Assembly (NCBI RefSeq): GCF_902499075.1
Contig: NZ_CABVPP010000020.1
Span: forward strand, 1-64,000
Source of the DNA: Burkholderia pseudomultivorans
GTDB taxonomy: Bacteria; Pseudomonadota; Gammaproteobacteria; Burkholderiales; Burkholderiaceae
DNA: 64,000 nucleotides
Direction of reading: 5' to 3'
The position numbers were made by a program, and so were the translations under genes. How positions within the stretch are numbered: position 1 is the first letter of the stretch; every line of letters begins with the position of its first letter. Positions 54,005 through 62,873 of this stretch are shown in pieces. The notes beneath the pieces are model-generated. The model saw only the letters and a program-made list of their open reading frames with translations, was not told the origin of the DNA and ran no database searches.

Positions 54005-54652
54005 CGTGCTCAACCTCTGTAGTCGAATGTGACAGGATACCGGCCGGCGCGGCGGACCGCAGCCGCGCGGCCGGACTGATCGTCGATCGTCGATGGCGCC
54101 CGCCGGCACTGCATCCGGCTTGCCGCTCGACGCGCAAGATTCGCGCGGGCGCAGCGATCGCGGCGCCGCACGACAGTGCGGCGCGCGTCGGTCGGGCGGC
54201 CGCCGGTCTGCGCATCGGCGACGACGGCGCGCACGCCGCGCCACGCTCCCGCCTGCAACGGCCGGCCTCCGTGCGCGGCCGCGCCGTCGCTGGCCCGCGA
54301 CTCTTTTTACCATCGGCCGCGCGCCGTGAAATGACGCACGACGCATACCGACTATTGGGGCATCCGGACATAACGGTGAAGCGGCCGGACAGCGCGTCTG
54401 CGGCTCACTTTTCACCTTGTCGCATCTTCGACATGCGGAATAACGGATATTCGGGCCGACCCTGTCATCGGGATCGACCCCTGATCCGTTCTTGTCCGGT
54501 AACGATCGGTAAAAAGACGCGGCATTGCACACTGCTGGTTTGTTGTTAAGCTCGAACGAATTGCGTTCATTGCCTTCGAGCCGTGGGTGCTGCAGTTCGT
54601 CGCGTACGTCGCCACCGATCGATGGTAATTCTCGAACCTCATACCAATATCA
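54005..54652. other. Long divergent regulatory region (FAH gene / IclR gene)
   Basis: 648 bases without a convincing gene. The right half is less GC-rich (54350-54650), as in promoter DNA. An inverted repeat GAACG-AATTG-CGTTC at 54554-54568 lies 84 bases before the IclR start and may be an operator. Confidence 0.45.
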
Positions 54653-55474
54653 ATGCAAACGACCAACGACCTGCTTCCCGGTAGCGACGCACGGGAATCG
54701 ATGGGAACAATCGATCGCTATCGCGCGCCCGCGCTCGACAAGGGGCTCGACATTCTCGAGCTGCTGTCGGAACAGAAGGAAGGACTCACCCGTACCGAAA
54801 TCACGAAGGAACTCGGCCGCAACGCGAGCGAAATCTACCGGATGCTCGAACGCCTGGTTGCGCGCCGCTACGTGATGCGCTCGCCCGGCGGCGACCGCTA
54901 TACGCTCAGCCTCAAGCTGTTCACGCTCGCACACCGCCATCCACCGATGAACCGGCTGATCGCCGAAGCGCTGCCGCCGATGCAGCGCTTCGCCGACGCC
55001 GCCGAGCAATCGTGCCACCTGACCGTCTACGATCGCGGCAGCCTGCTCGTGATCGCGCAGGTCGACGGGCCCGGCTCGTGGGGCGTGTCGGTCCGGATCG
55101 GCGCGCGCGTCGGGCTCGCCGACACGGCGTCGGGGCGCATGATGCTGTCGTTCCAGAGCGCCGAGCAGCGCGCGCACATGCTGGCCGAGCATCGCAAGGT
55201 CAAGGGCGAAGCGGCGCTGAACGAGCAGGAACTCGCGCATGCGTGCCAGTCGATCCGGCAGACCGGTTTCCTGCGCCAGGACAGCCGGCAGGCGTACGGC
55301 GTCACCGATCTGAGCGTGCCGCTGCTCGGGCCGTCCGGGCATGCGATCGCGGTGCTGACCTGCCCGTACATGCGCCGTATCGACGCGCACGCGGCGCCGT
55401 CCATCGATGCGGTCGTCGAGCGCTTGCGCGATACGGCCGGCCATCTGTCGATGTACCGCGCCGAGGCCTGCTGA
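54653..55474 (+). CDS. IclR family transcriptional regulator
   Basis: 273 residues. Winged helix at the N-terminus: ALDKGLDILELLSEQKEGLTRTEI, then KELGRNASEIYRMLERLVARRYV. IclR ligand domain follows: VDGPGSWGVSVRIGARVGLADTASGRMML and DLSVPLLGPSGHAIAVLTCPYM. Likely controls the divergent FAH-family gene in response to a sugar or acid derivative, but that is inferred from position only. Confidence 0.92.
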   Translation: MQTTNDLLPGSDARESMGTIDRYRAPALDKGLDILELLSEQKEGLTRTEITKELGRNASEIYRMLERLVARRYVMRSPGGDRYTLSLKLFTLAHRHPPMNRLIAEALPPMQRFADAAEQSCHLTVYDRGSLLVIAQVDGPGSWGVSVRIGARVGLADTASGRMMLSFQSAEQRAHMLAEHRKVKGEAALNEQELAHACQSIRQTGFLRQDSRQAYGVTDLSVPLLGPSGHAIAVLTCPYMRRIDAHAAPSIDAVVERLRDTAGHLSMYRAEAC

Positions 55475-55634
55475 CGCGGCCGTACACGACGCGCCCGCCG
55501 GAGCCGGGCGCGACCACGCGAAGCTGCGTCCGGCACCGGCGTATCGCCCGTTCGACGCGCGGCGCCGGATCGTCGCAACCGCGCGCGGCTACGCACGGGC
55601 GCGCTACGCTAGAATGACGGCCCTCTCAAAAACT

Positions 55635-55661
55635 ACGGCGGCCCGCGGTTGCGGCCGCCGT
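55635..55661 (+). other. Hairpin just before the H-NS-like gene
   Basis: ACGGCGGCC / GGCCGCCGT, perfect 9-bp stem, 9-nt loop, ending 14 bases before the ATG at 55676. A TAGAAT -10-like element is at about 55610. The hairpin would lie in the 5' leader where a ribosome binding site is expected; none is seen. Confidence 0.5.
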
Positions 55662-55675
55662 ATCCGATGGATGTC

Positions 55676-56218
55676 ATGGCCAAACTTCTGAACGATCAAG
55701 AATTCCAGCGTTTCTCCGAACTTCAGCAGAAGCAGGCAAGCTTCACGATCACGCCCGAAGAAGCGGACGAACTGCGCGATATCGTCGCGCGCGCGCAGAA
55801 AAAGCGTGACGATCGTGCCGCCGCGATGCGGGCGATCGAGGACTACATCGAGCAGTTCGACATCACGCCCGACGAGCTGTTCTCGCCCGAGCAGATCGGC
55901 GACGCGGCCCGCACCTACGGGCTCATCACGGCAACCAAGAAGGAACGCACGCTGCCGCCGTCGATCACGTTCAACGGCAAGCCGTACCAGTGGACCAAGA
56001 CGCTGCCGGACGACGTGCGCGGCGCGCTGTTCGACGCGTTCACGTCCGGCGAGTCGGTCAAACGCTTCATCGCGATGCCGAAGGACACCGCGCGCTGTGC
56101 GTTGACGATCGCCCGCCTCGAGCGCGAAACGGGCGCAGTCTATGCCGATGCGCATCTCGACGAACTCGCGATTTCGCGCGACCAGGTGAACGACGCGGCA
56201 GCAAAACTCGCTGCCTGA
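55676..56218 (+). CDS. Diverged H-NS-like protein
   Basis: 180 residues from MAKLLNDQEF (an ATG 3 codons earlier is possible). Residues about 40-65 have the H-NS-family coiled-coil end: RAAAMRAIEDYIEQFDITPDELF, as in the nearby H-NS gene (IEEFDITPEELGF). After LPPSITFNGKPYQWTKTLPDD, which aligns with the DNA-binding GETWSGRGRAPAW region, the RGR core is lost, and about 70 further residues (FTSGESVKRFIAMPKDTA and on) have no match I know. It may be an antagonist or a new DNA-binding variant. It is followed by the 23-bp repeat array. Confidence 0.75.
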   Translation: MAKLLNDQEFQRFSELQQKQASFTITPEEADELRDIVARAQKKRDDRAAAMRAIEDYIEQFDITPDELFSPEQIGDAARTYGLITATKKERTLPPSITFNGKPYQWTKTLPDDVRGALFDAFTSGESVKRFIAMPKDTARCALTIARLERETGAVYADAHLDELAISRDQVNDAAAKLAA

Positions 56219-56222
56219 ACCC

Positions 56223-56256
56223 CGCCGCGGGCACGGTTCGTGCCGGGCCCGCGGCG
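56223..56256 (+). terminator. Strong hairpin after the diverged H-NS-like gene
   Basis: CGCCGCGGGC / GCCCGCGGCG with an inner GGCAC-type stem, 4 bases past the stop. It lacks a T-run (CGCAAAACG follows). May end the transcript before the array or let some transcripts run through. Confidence 0.5.
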
Positions 56257-56312
56257 CGCAAAACGCCGGCCACGCCGGCGCCCGCGCTTGCGGGATGCGG
56301 ACGCCCGCACAC

Positions 56313-56606
56313 TCCCGCAAACACTCACCTTCGCGTTTAGTGAGTGCTCACCTTTGCTCCCGTAAAAGCTCACCGAACGATCCCGGAGACACTCACCGAA
56401 GTCTTCCCGGATGTCCTCACCGGCGCCTCCCGCAGACACTCACCGGTGTATCCCGAACAGTCTCACCACGCCCTCCCGCAGGCCCTCACCGACGTGTCCC
56501 GGAAAGGCTCACCGGCGGTTCCCGAAGAGGCTCACCGGGCGTTCCCGTATTGGCTCACCTTCGGGCTCCCGTAAGCGCTCACTCGCCGCTCCCGAAAAAT
56601 CTCACC
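56313..56606 (+). repeat. 23-bp-period array of TCCCG-N6-CTCACC elements
   Basis: CTCACC boxes (one CTCACT) start at 56324, 56347, 56369, 56392, 56416, 56439, 56462, 56485, 56508, 56531, 56554, 56578 and 56601; TCCCG boxes at 56313 and at 56358, 56381, 56405 and so on to 56590. The distance from TCCCG to CTCACC is 11 in all twelve pairs, while the gap to the next unit varies 5-7. All spacers differ. Period 23 rotates reading frames, so it is not coding. Confidence 0.95.
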
Positions 56607-56763
56607 TTTCCGGTCGCTGCGCGGTATTTCGGTATGGCAGCGGTGGGATGCGATCGCGAACACGCATCGACGGGCTGCGAAACGCGGGCCGAACGTGCAC
56701 GGCGACCGGCGCAGCCGGAAACCGGTGACTAGCCAATAGCGCCGTATATCCGCGCGACCTGCT

Positions 56764-59121
56764 CTACGGCTGCAACTTCATCCTGAAGCCGACGACGCCC
56801 GGCTCCTCCGTCGCCGACACCTCGAACCCGCACGACTTCGCCAGCGAGATCATCGGCGCGTTCTCGCGCAGCGCCTCGCCGACCATCCATGCGGTGCCGC
56901 GCGAGCGCGCGTAGTCGATGATGCGCGTCATCATCAGCCGGCCGAGCCCCTTGCCCTTCTGGTCCGGCCGCACGGCGATCGCGAATTCCGCGGTCTCGTT
57001 GTCGGGATCGGAAACCGCACGCGCGACCGCGAGCGTGTGCGACCGGCCCGATGCATCGGTCACCTCGACGATGAAGGCCATTTCGCGGTCGTAGTCGATC
57101 TGCGTCATGCGCGCGACCTGCGAATGATCGAAGCTGCGCACCGCGCCGAAGAAGCGCATGCGCAGGTCCTCCGGCGTCATCGCCGCGAGCAGTTCGTTGT
57201 GTGCGGCCTCGTCTTCCGGGCGGATCGGACGAATCGTCACCGTCTCGCCGCGCCAGTCGAGCGTCTGTTCGAGATGACGCGGATACGGCATGATCGCGAG
57301 CCGGCTGCGCCCCGCGGCGAGCGTGATGCGCGGCGCGATCAGCCGCGCGCGGTCGGGCAACACGCGCAGCGTGACCGACATCGCGACGACCTCGCGCACG
57401 TCGCACACGACCTGCGACAACGCGGTCAGCGCATCGAGCGTCGGCTCGACCGGCGCACGGCGCGCATAGGGCGAGCGCGCCATCACCGCACGCGCGAGCA
57501 CCGTATTCATCGGCGGCAAGCCGTAGACGACGAACGGCGCCGAGACGCCGTCCGCCGACGGCACCGCATAACGAAACACCGGACCGAAATTCGAATCGTC
57601 GTACATGTCGACCGTCACGTCGACGATCCTCGCGCCCGCCTGCTCGTCGGCCGTCGCGCCGTGCAGACCGAAATGGGACAGCCATTGCAGCGCGGCGTCG
57701 CCGGCGAGTTCGTGCTGCCCGGCTTCGAGCATCCGGCGCGCGTCGGCCTGCGCGGATGCGACGCATGCGGCCGGCTGCGGCGGCGTGCCCTCCGGCGTCT
57801 GCATCAGCAGTTGCCGCCCGAGGTTGTAGTCGACCAGACGCGCATAGGCGCGCGCAAGCCGCTGCGGCGTCGTATGCACCGGAATGCCGTTCGCGTGCAG
57901 CGCATCGCGCGTCGCCGCATCGACCGCGCCGAAGAAACACGCGAGGATTCCGCGATGCGCATGCTGCCGCGCGTCGATCAGCGTGCGTGCAACCCGTTCG
58001 GCCGGCGCGCTGTGCGAAGTCGAATGCACGACGAACAACGTGCCCGTCTGCGGGAACGGCGCCAGCGCCTTGATCGCCGCGGCGAAATGCTCGGGGCGCG
58101 CATCGTCGCCGAGCGTCAGCGGATTGCCGGGTGCCTCGAGATGCGGCAACGCGGCCGACACGGCAGCCGTTGCGGCCGGCGGCCACGCGGACAGCACGTC
58201 GCGCACTTCGGCGACGGCATCGACAGCGAGTTTCGCAACGCCCGCATCGCTCGTCACGAGCGTCGCCGCGCCGCGCGCCGCGACGCGGCCGACGCCGAGC
58301 GTCTCGATCTCGTCGAGCAGATCGTCGAGCGCATCGACGCGCACCATCCCCGCACGCTGGAACGCCGCCGTATAGAGCGCATCGCCGGGATCCGCGCGCC
58401 CGGTGCGCAACGCGAGCACCGGCTTGTTACGCGCCGCCGCGCGCGCGGCCGACATGAACTTGCGCGCGGCGCGCACCGAATCGAGTTCGAGCAGGATCGC
58501 GCGCGTGCCGGGATCGCTCGCCAGATAGTCGATCACATCGCCCGCATCGACGTCGGCCTCGCTGCCGAGTGCGACGACGTGCGAAAAGCCGAGCCCGCGC
58601 GCGCCGGCCCAGCCGAGCACCGCGTTCGTCAGCGCATTCGATTGCGATACCCACGCGACGCCGCCCGAGCGTGCCGTATACGCCGGTGCGCCGAAATGCG
58701 CGTGACGCGCAGGCGACAACACGCCGAGGCTGCCCGGCCCGACGATACGGAGCACGAACGGCTTCGCGGCCTTGAGCGTGCGATCGAGCGCGGCGCGATC
58801 GGCATCGGTGCGCGCCTCGCCGACGATGATCGCGACACGCGTGCCGAGTTCGCCGAGCTTGCGCACGATGCCGGCCCATGTCGCCGGCCGCGTGCAGATC
58901 ACGGCAACCGACGGCGGCGCGGGCAGCCGGTCGACGTCGGCCACCACGGTATGTCCGTTCAGCTCGCGGTGCTTCGGATTGACGGGCCAGACGGGCCCCT
59001 GGAACGCACCGTCGAGCACGCGCGACCACACCATCGCGCCGATGCTGCCTTCACGCGACGACGCACCGACGACCGCAACGGACCTGGGCTGGAACAACGC
59101 ATCGAGATGGCGAACGGTCAC
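56764..59121 (-). CDS. Pat-like acyl-CoA synthetase-GNAT fusion with shortened ATP-grasp part
   Basis: 785 residues. N-terminal CoA-binding domain (about 1-130; FQPRSVAVVGASSREGSIGA), CoA-ligase-like domains (about 140-430; SQSNALTNAVLGWA), then the ATP-grasp part. Between LQWLSHFGLHG (480s) and DDSNFGPVFRYA (508-519) about 100 residues of a usual ATP-grasp are absent and no GQGG motif is left. GNAT domain from about 625 (VRPDQKGKGLGRLMM). Resembles protein lysine acetyltransferases Pat/Pka (about 890 residues), which acetylate acetyl-CoA synthetase. Here the ADP-forming fold is probably only structural. Confidence 0.85.
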   Translation of the reverse strand: MTVRHLDALFQPRSVAVVGASSREGSIGAMVWSRVLDGAFQGPVWPVNPKHRELNGHTVVADVDRLPAPPSVAVICTRPATWAGIVRKLGELGTRVAIIVGEARTDADRAALDRTLKAAKPFVLRIVGPGSLGVLSPARHAHFGAPAYTARSGGVAWVSQSNALTNAVLGWAGARGLGFSHVVALGSEADVDAGDVIDYLASDPGTRAILLELDSVRAARKFMSAARAAARNKPVLALRTGRADPGDALYTAAFQRAGMVRVDALDDLLDEIETLGVGRVAARGAATLVTSDAGVAKLAVDAVAEVRDVLSAWPPAATAAVSAALPHLEAPGNPLTLGDDARPEHFAAAIKALAPFPQTGTLFVVHSTSHSAPAERVARTLIDARQHAHRGILACFFGAVDAATRDALHANGIPVHTTPQRLARAYARLVDYNLGRQLLMQTPEGTPPQPAACVASAQADARRMLEAGQHELAGDAALQWLSHFGLHGATADEQAGARIVDVTVDMYDDSNFGPVFRYAVPSADGVSAPFVVYGLPPMNTVLARAVMARSPYARRAPVEPTLDALTALSQVVCDVREVVAMSVTLRVLPDRARLIAPRITLAAGRSRLAIMPYPRHLEQTLDWRGETVTIRPIRPEDEAAHNELLAAMTPEDLRMRFFGAVRSFDHSQVARMTQIDYDREMAFIVEVTDASGRSHTLAVARAVSDPDNETAEFAIAVRPDQKGKGLGRLMMTRIIDYARSRGTAWMVGEALRENAPMISLAKSCGFEVSATEEPGVVGFRMKLQP

Positions 59122-59330
59122 ATCGGCTCCACACGGTTATGAAAGACGATCCGGCCGACACGCGACCATGGGGGCCGCGCGCCGGGCGACGCGAACTCCA
59201 AGCATAGGCGAACGGCCTGCGGCTGCCTATATGCCGAACGGCCAGCTATTCGGCGGCCGTCAACACCCGCATCATTCCCGGGCCATCCATGCACGACGCG
59301 AGCACGACGATCCGCGCCGTGCAAACCAAA

Positions 59331-59369
59331 GGTGAGGATTTACAGGAGCAATGGTGAGAATGTTCGGGA
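59331..59369 (-). repeat. Two further TCCCG-N6-CTCACC units
   Basis: Read on the minus strand: TCCCG-N6-CTCACC, then TCCTG-N6-CTCACC, 22 bases apart. They lie about 300 bases downstream of the H-NS gene, in its sense direction, beyond its terminator. The 17 bases around the second CTCACC (ACCAAAGGTGAGGATTT on the plus strand) recur at 59649. Confidence 0.85.
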
Positions 59370-59603
59370 CCGGCGTGCAACGACACGCCAATCGGCAAGC
59401 GGTGATGAAAACTTTCGCCGCGCATGCACCGCGAAATTCGCCGATGCGAATGCGCGGGCCATACGCAATTGCAGGCGTGTTTACCGAAAATCGCCGCGAC
59501 AAGCAGTCGAATCGCAGCGAATTCGCGAAAGGCGATCCGTTAATTGCGTGCTGTCGCACGACGATTCGCGAAACGGAATCGCATGGCGGCCGCATCAAAA
59601 CAA

Positions 59604-59636
59604 AACGGTGCGATGGCCATCTGGCCAATCGCACCG
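59604..59636 (-). terminator. Rho-independent terminator of the H-NS gene
   Basis: ACGGTGCGAT / ATCGCACCGT perfect 10-bp arms with an inner GGCC/GGCC; on the minus strand TTTTGTTTT follows. It is 36 bases past the stop. Confidence 0.88.
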
Positions 59637-59653
59637 TCTATCCACGCACCAAA

Positions 59654-59670
59654 GGTGAGGATTTTCGGGA
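59654..59670 (-). repeat. Single TCCCG-N6-CTCACC unit behind the H-NS gene
   Basis: Read on the minus strand, it begins one base after the H-NS stop codon and ends before the terminator, so it would be transcribed with the gene. Confidence 0.85.
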
Positions 59671-59671
59671 G

Positions 59672-59965
59672 TCAGTCCTTGATCAGGAAACGCGTTCGGT
59701 TCTTGCCGAGCCAGGCCGGCGCGCGCCCGCGGCCGCTCCATGTTTCGCCCGTCTTCGGATTGCGATATTTCGGCGGCAACGGGCGCTTCGGTTTCGCGGC
59801 GGCGGCGCCGAGCGGACGGAAACCGAGCTCTTCCGGCGTGATGTCGAATTCCTCGATTTTTGCGCGGATCTCGGCGATTGCGTCGGCAATCGCCTTTTCG
59901 CGTTCCTTGTCGATCTTTTGCTGAAGCCTTTCGAGTTGCACGGACAGTTGCCGGTAGGTCGCCAT
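59672..59965 (-). CDS. H-NS family DNA-binding protein
   Basis: 97 residues, typical of BpH3-type Burkholderia H-NS proteins. N-terminal coiled coil (about 1-45), IEEFDITPEELGF, a linker rich in Ala/Lys/Pro, then the DNA-binding domain YRNPKTGETWSGRGRAPAW with the RGR core that inserts in the minor groove of AT-rich DNA. Probably a silencer of low-GC genes. A 15-bp tandem repeat lies upstream and TCCCG-N6-CTCACC units downstream. Confidence 0.95.
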   Translation of the reverse strand: MATYRQLSVQLERLQQKIDKEREKAIADAIAEIRAKIEEFDITPEELGFRPLGAAAAKPKRPLPPKYRNPKTGETWSGRGRAPAWLGKNRTRFLIKD

Positions 59966-60030
59966 ATCGATGGGATTCCGTGAGGGTTATTCAAGAAAAA
60001 TAGCCAACGCCACGCAAATAGAAAAGCGCT

Positions 60031-60081
60031 GTCCCTGACGGGCATGTCCCTGACAGGCATGTCCCAAACGGGCACGTCCCC
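60031..60081. repeat. 15-bp tandem repeat upstream of the H-NS gene
   Basis: GTCCCTGACGGGCAT at 60031, GTCCCTGACAGGCAT at 60046, GTCCCAAACGGGCAC at 60061, and a partial copy at 60076. It is 66 to 116 bases before the H-NS start and just after the end of the lipoprotein gene, so possibly in the H-NS promoter. Confidence 0.85.
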
Positions 60082-60098
60082 CGTCCGCCACTCACGGA

Positions 60099-60383
60099 TC
60101 AATAGCCGCTTTTCTTCCTGCACGCGAACAGCAGACTCCGCACGCCGCCGTCGGTGGACTGCTGAAGCACGTCGTACTCGCCGTTGCAGATCGCGCGGGC
60201 GTTGTCCATGCAGTTGCCCCACGAGTCGCCCGTACATTGCACCTGCGTGGTCGGGCGCCCGTCCGAAGTAAACAGCGGCGCACTGCCGCCGCAACCGCCG
60301 AGCCCCGCGATCAGGGCCAATAATCCGGCCCGACGCAGCAGCCTTCCGGGCCGCCGACAGACCGACGCAAGCATGTGTTTCAT
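60099..60383 (-). CDS. Small lipoprotein with four cysteines after the lipobox
   Basis: 94 residues from the ATG at 60383 (ATG at 60374 also possible), GGAAAG about 4 nt upstream. Basic N-terminus RRPGRLLRRAG, then LLALIAGLGGC lipobox. The mature part has QCTGDSWGNCMDNARAICNG and ends LLFACRKKSGY: four cysteines that can form two disulfides in the periplasm. Common small Burkholderia lipoprotein shape; function unknown. Upstream in the same direction is the exported protein at 60445. Confidence 0.78.
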   Translation of the reverse strand: MKHMLASVCRRPGRLLRRAGLLALIAGLGGCGGSAPLFTSDGRPTTQVQCTGDSWGNCMDNARAICNGEYDVLQQSTDGGVRSLLFACRKKSGY

Positions 60384-60444
60384 TGTTCTTTCCGTCAACC
60401 TTTTTTTAAATGTCGCGAGTATGCCATGCGTCGTCCCCCGATGT

Positions 60445-60972
60445 TCAGTTCGGCGACCGGTCGGGTTGTCCGCGCGTCTTGTACGGCAAGCTCCGGCGCG
60501 GATCGTCGGTGATGCGAATGAACACCTGCTCGACGTCGGGCAGCGCTTCGAATTCCCGTTGCAGGGCCTGTCGGTCGAGCGCCGCATCCGCGCATCCTTC
60601 GACATAGATGAAGCGCCGCTGCACGGTGATCCACAGGCTCGTGCCGCGCAGCCGGTCGGAACCGGCGAAATGCGCCTTCGCGGCTTCCGCGATCGGTGCG
60701 TCATACATGTAGGAATTCGGCTTCGTGCAGCGGTGCGCGAGCCAGCAGGTGGTCCCGCGTTCGGCGCGGTAATGCGCATCGTCCGACATTTCGGCGCGGG
60801 TCATCCACGGGCCGAGCGGCAGCGGGCATTCGGCCACGTCCCGCGACAACGCGACGAACGGATCGTTGTACCAGTTGCGGCGCGCCGTCGGCGCGTCGGC
60901 ATCGCCCGACTGCGCGAACGCCGAACTCGCCAGCGCGAGCGCCGCGCATGCCGCCATGCCGATTCGCTTCAT
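60445..60972 (-). CDS. Exported protein with a BON-like C-terminal domain
   Basis: 175 residues from MKRIGMAACAALALASSAFA; AGGAGA is 6 nt upstream. Signal peptide ends in AFA-Q. Middle part has paired Cys (AECPLPLGPWM, TTCWLAHRC). The C-terminal 60 residues (LWITVQRRFIYVEGCADAAL and EFEALPDVEQVFIRI) have the beta-alpha-beta pattern of BON/phospholipid-binding domains. Role unknown, envelope location likely. Confidence 0.75.
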   Translation of the reverse strand: MKRIGMAACAALALASSAFAQSGDADAPTARRNWYNDPFVALSRDVAECPLPLGPWMTRAEMSDDAHYRAERGTTCWLAHRCTKPNSYMYDAPIAEAAKAHFAGSDRLRGTSLWITVQRRFIYVEGCADAALDRQALQREFEALPDVEQVFIRITDDPRRSLPYKTRGQPDRSPN

Positions 60973-61096
60973 GTCGTCTCCTGTCGGCCGGCGTTCACGC
61001 ACGCGCGCTTGCGCCGACCCATGTTGTATGGCCGACCGGACGCCGGACGGCTCGCGTGCCGGCGTCTGGACAGATCCCGTGCAAAACCGGAACGGC

Positions 61097-62557
<1,461 letters not shown>

Positions 62558-62590
62558 CGTGTCGTCGTCTCCGCGTATGCTTGGCCGCTT

Positions 62591-62606
62591 GTCTCCAGAA
62601 CGGGAC
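62591..62606. promoter_or_regulatory. Activator site 1 (GTCTCC-N4-GGAGAC type)
   Basis: GTCTCCAGAACGGGAC; left arm perfect, right arm 4 of 6. Starts 34 bases before the activator gene. Confidence 0.5.
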
Positions 62607-62611
62607 GAATT

Positions 62612-62627
62612 ATCTCATTCCGGAGAC
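62612..62627. promoter_or_regulatory. Activator site 2 (GTCTCC-N4-GGAGAC type)
   Basis: ATCTCATTCCGGAGAC; right arm perfect, left arm 4 of 6. Exactly 21 bases (two helical turns) from site 1. Confidence 0.5.
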
Positions 62628-62691
62628 ACGCCGCAACGCCTTGTCCGGGAACACCCTGCCCATTCCGCCGATCGGCCGGACGGTCAGGATC

Positions 62692-62707
62692 GTCTCCGGA
62701 TGGAGAC
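62692..62707. promoter_or_regulatory. Activator site 3, perfect palindrome
   Basis: GTCTCC-GGAT-GGAGAC, perfect 6-bp arms. It is 85 bases upstream of the -24 element, as usual for a sigma-54 enhancer. Confidence 0.7.
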
Positions 62708-62791
62708 ATTTTATGTAGAATCCTCAGACATTGGCCGGCGCGGGCCCGCCGGCCGCCGGCGGACCCGCGTCCGGCGGCGCAATGCGGCCGG

Positions 62792-62807
62792 TGGCACGAA
62801 ACCTGCA
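62792..62807 (+). promoter_or_regulatory. Sigma-54 promoter of the GntP-type permease
   Basis: TGGCACGAAACCTGCA: GG and GC with exactly 10 bases between, the -24 half TGGCAC perfect. Transcript would start near 62818, giving a leader of about 55 bases. Confidence 0.88.
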
Positions 62808-62873
62808 GAACCTGAGCCGGTCCGCGGCGCGCCGCACGACCGAACAACAACCAGAGCCATTAGGAGACTTCCC

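Noticed and set aside
54554-54568. GAACG-AATTG-CGTTC as an IclR operator
   Set aside because: A single short repeat without a second copy; kept only as a remark in the intergenic entry.
56313-56606. CRISPR array
   Set aside because: Conserved parts are only 5-6 bases with 6-base gaps and a 23-bp period; there is no long identical repeat, no spacer of 30 or more bases and no cas gene.
56313-56606. Replication origin or plasmid iterons
   Set aside because: No replication initiator or partition gene is near and no AT-rich unwinding region follows. The idea of initiator titration is kept only as a hypothesis.
56295-56732. Protein-coding reading frames through the repeat array
   Set aside because: A 23-bp period shifts the frame at every unit, there is no SD sequence, and the deduced protein has no constant repeat. 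The conserved boxes, not codons, are kept.
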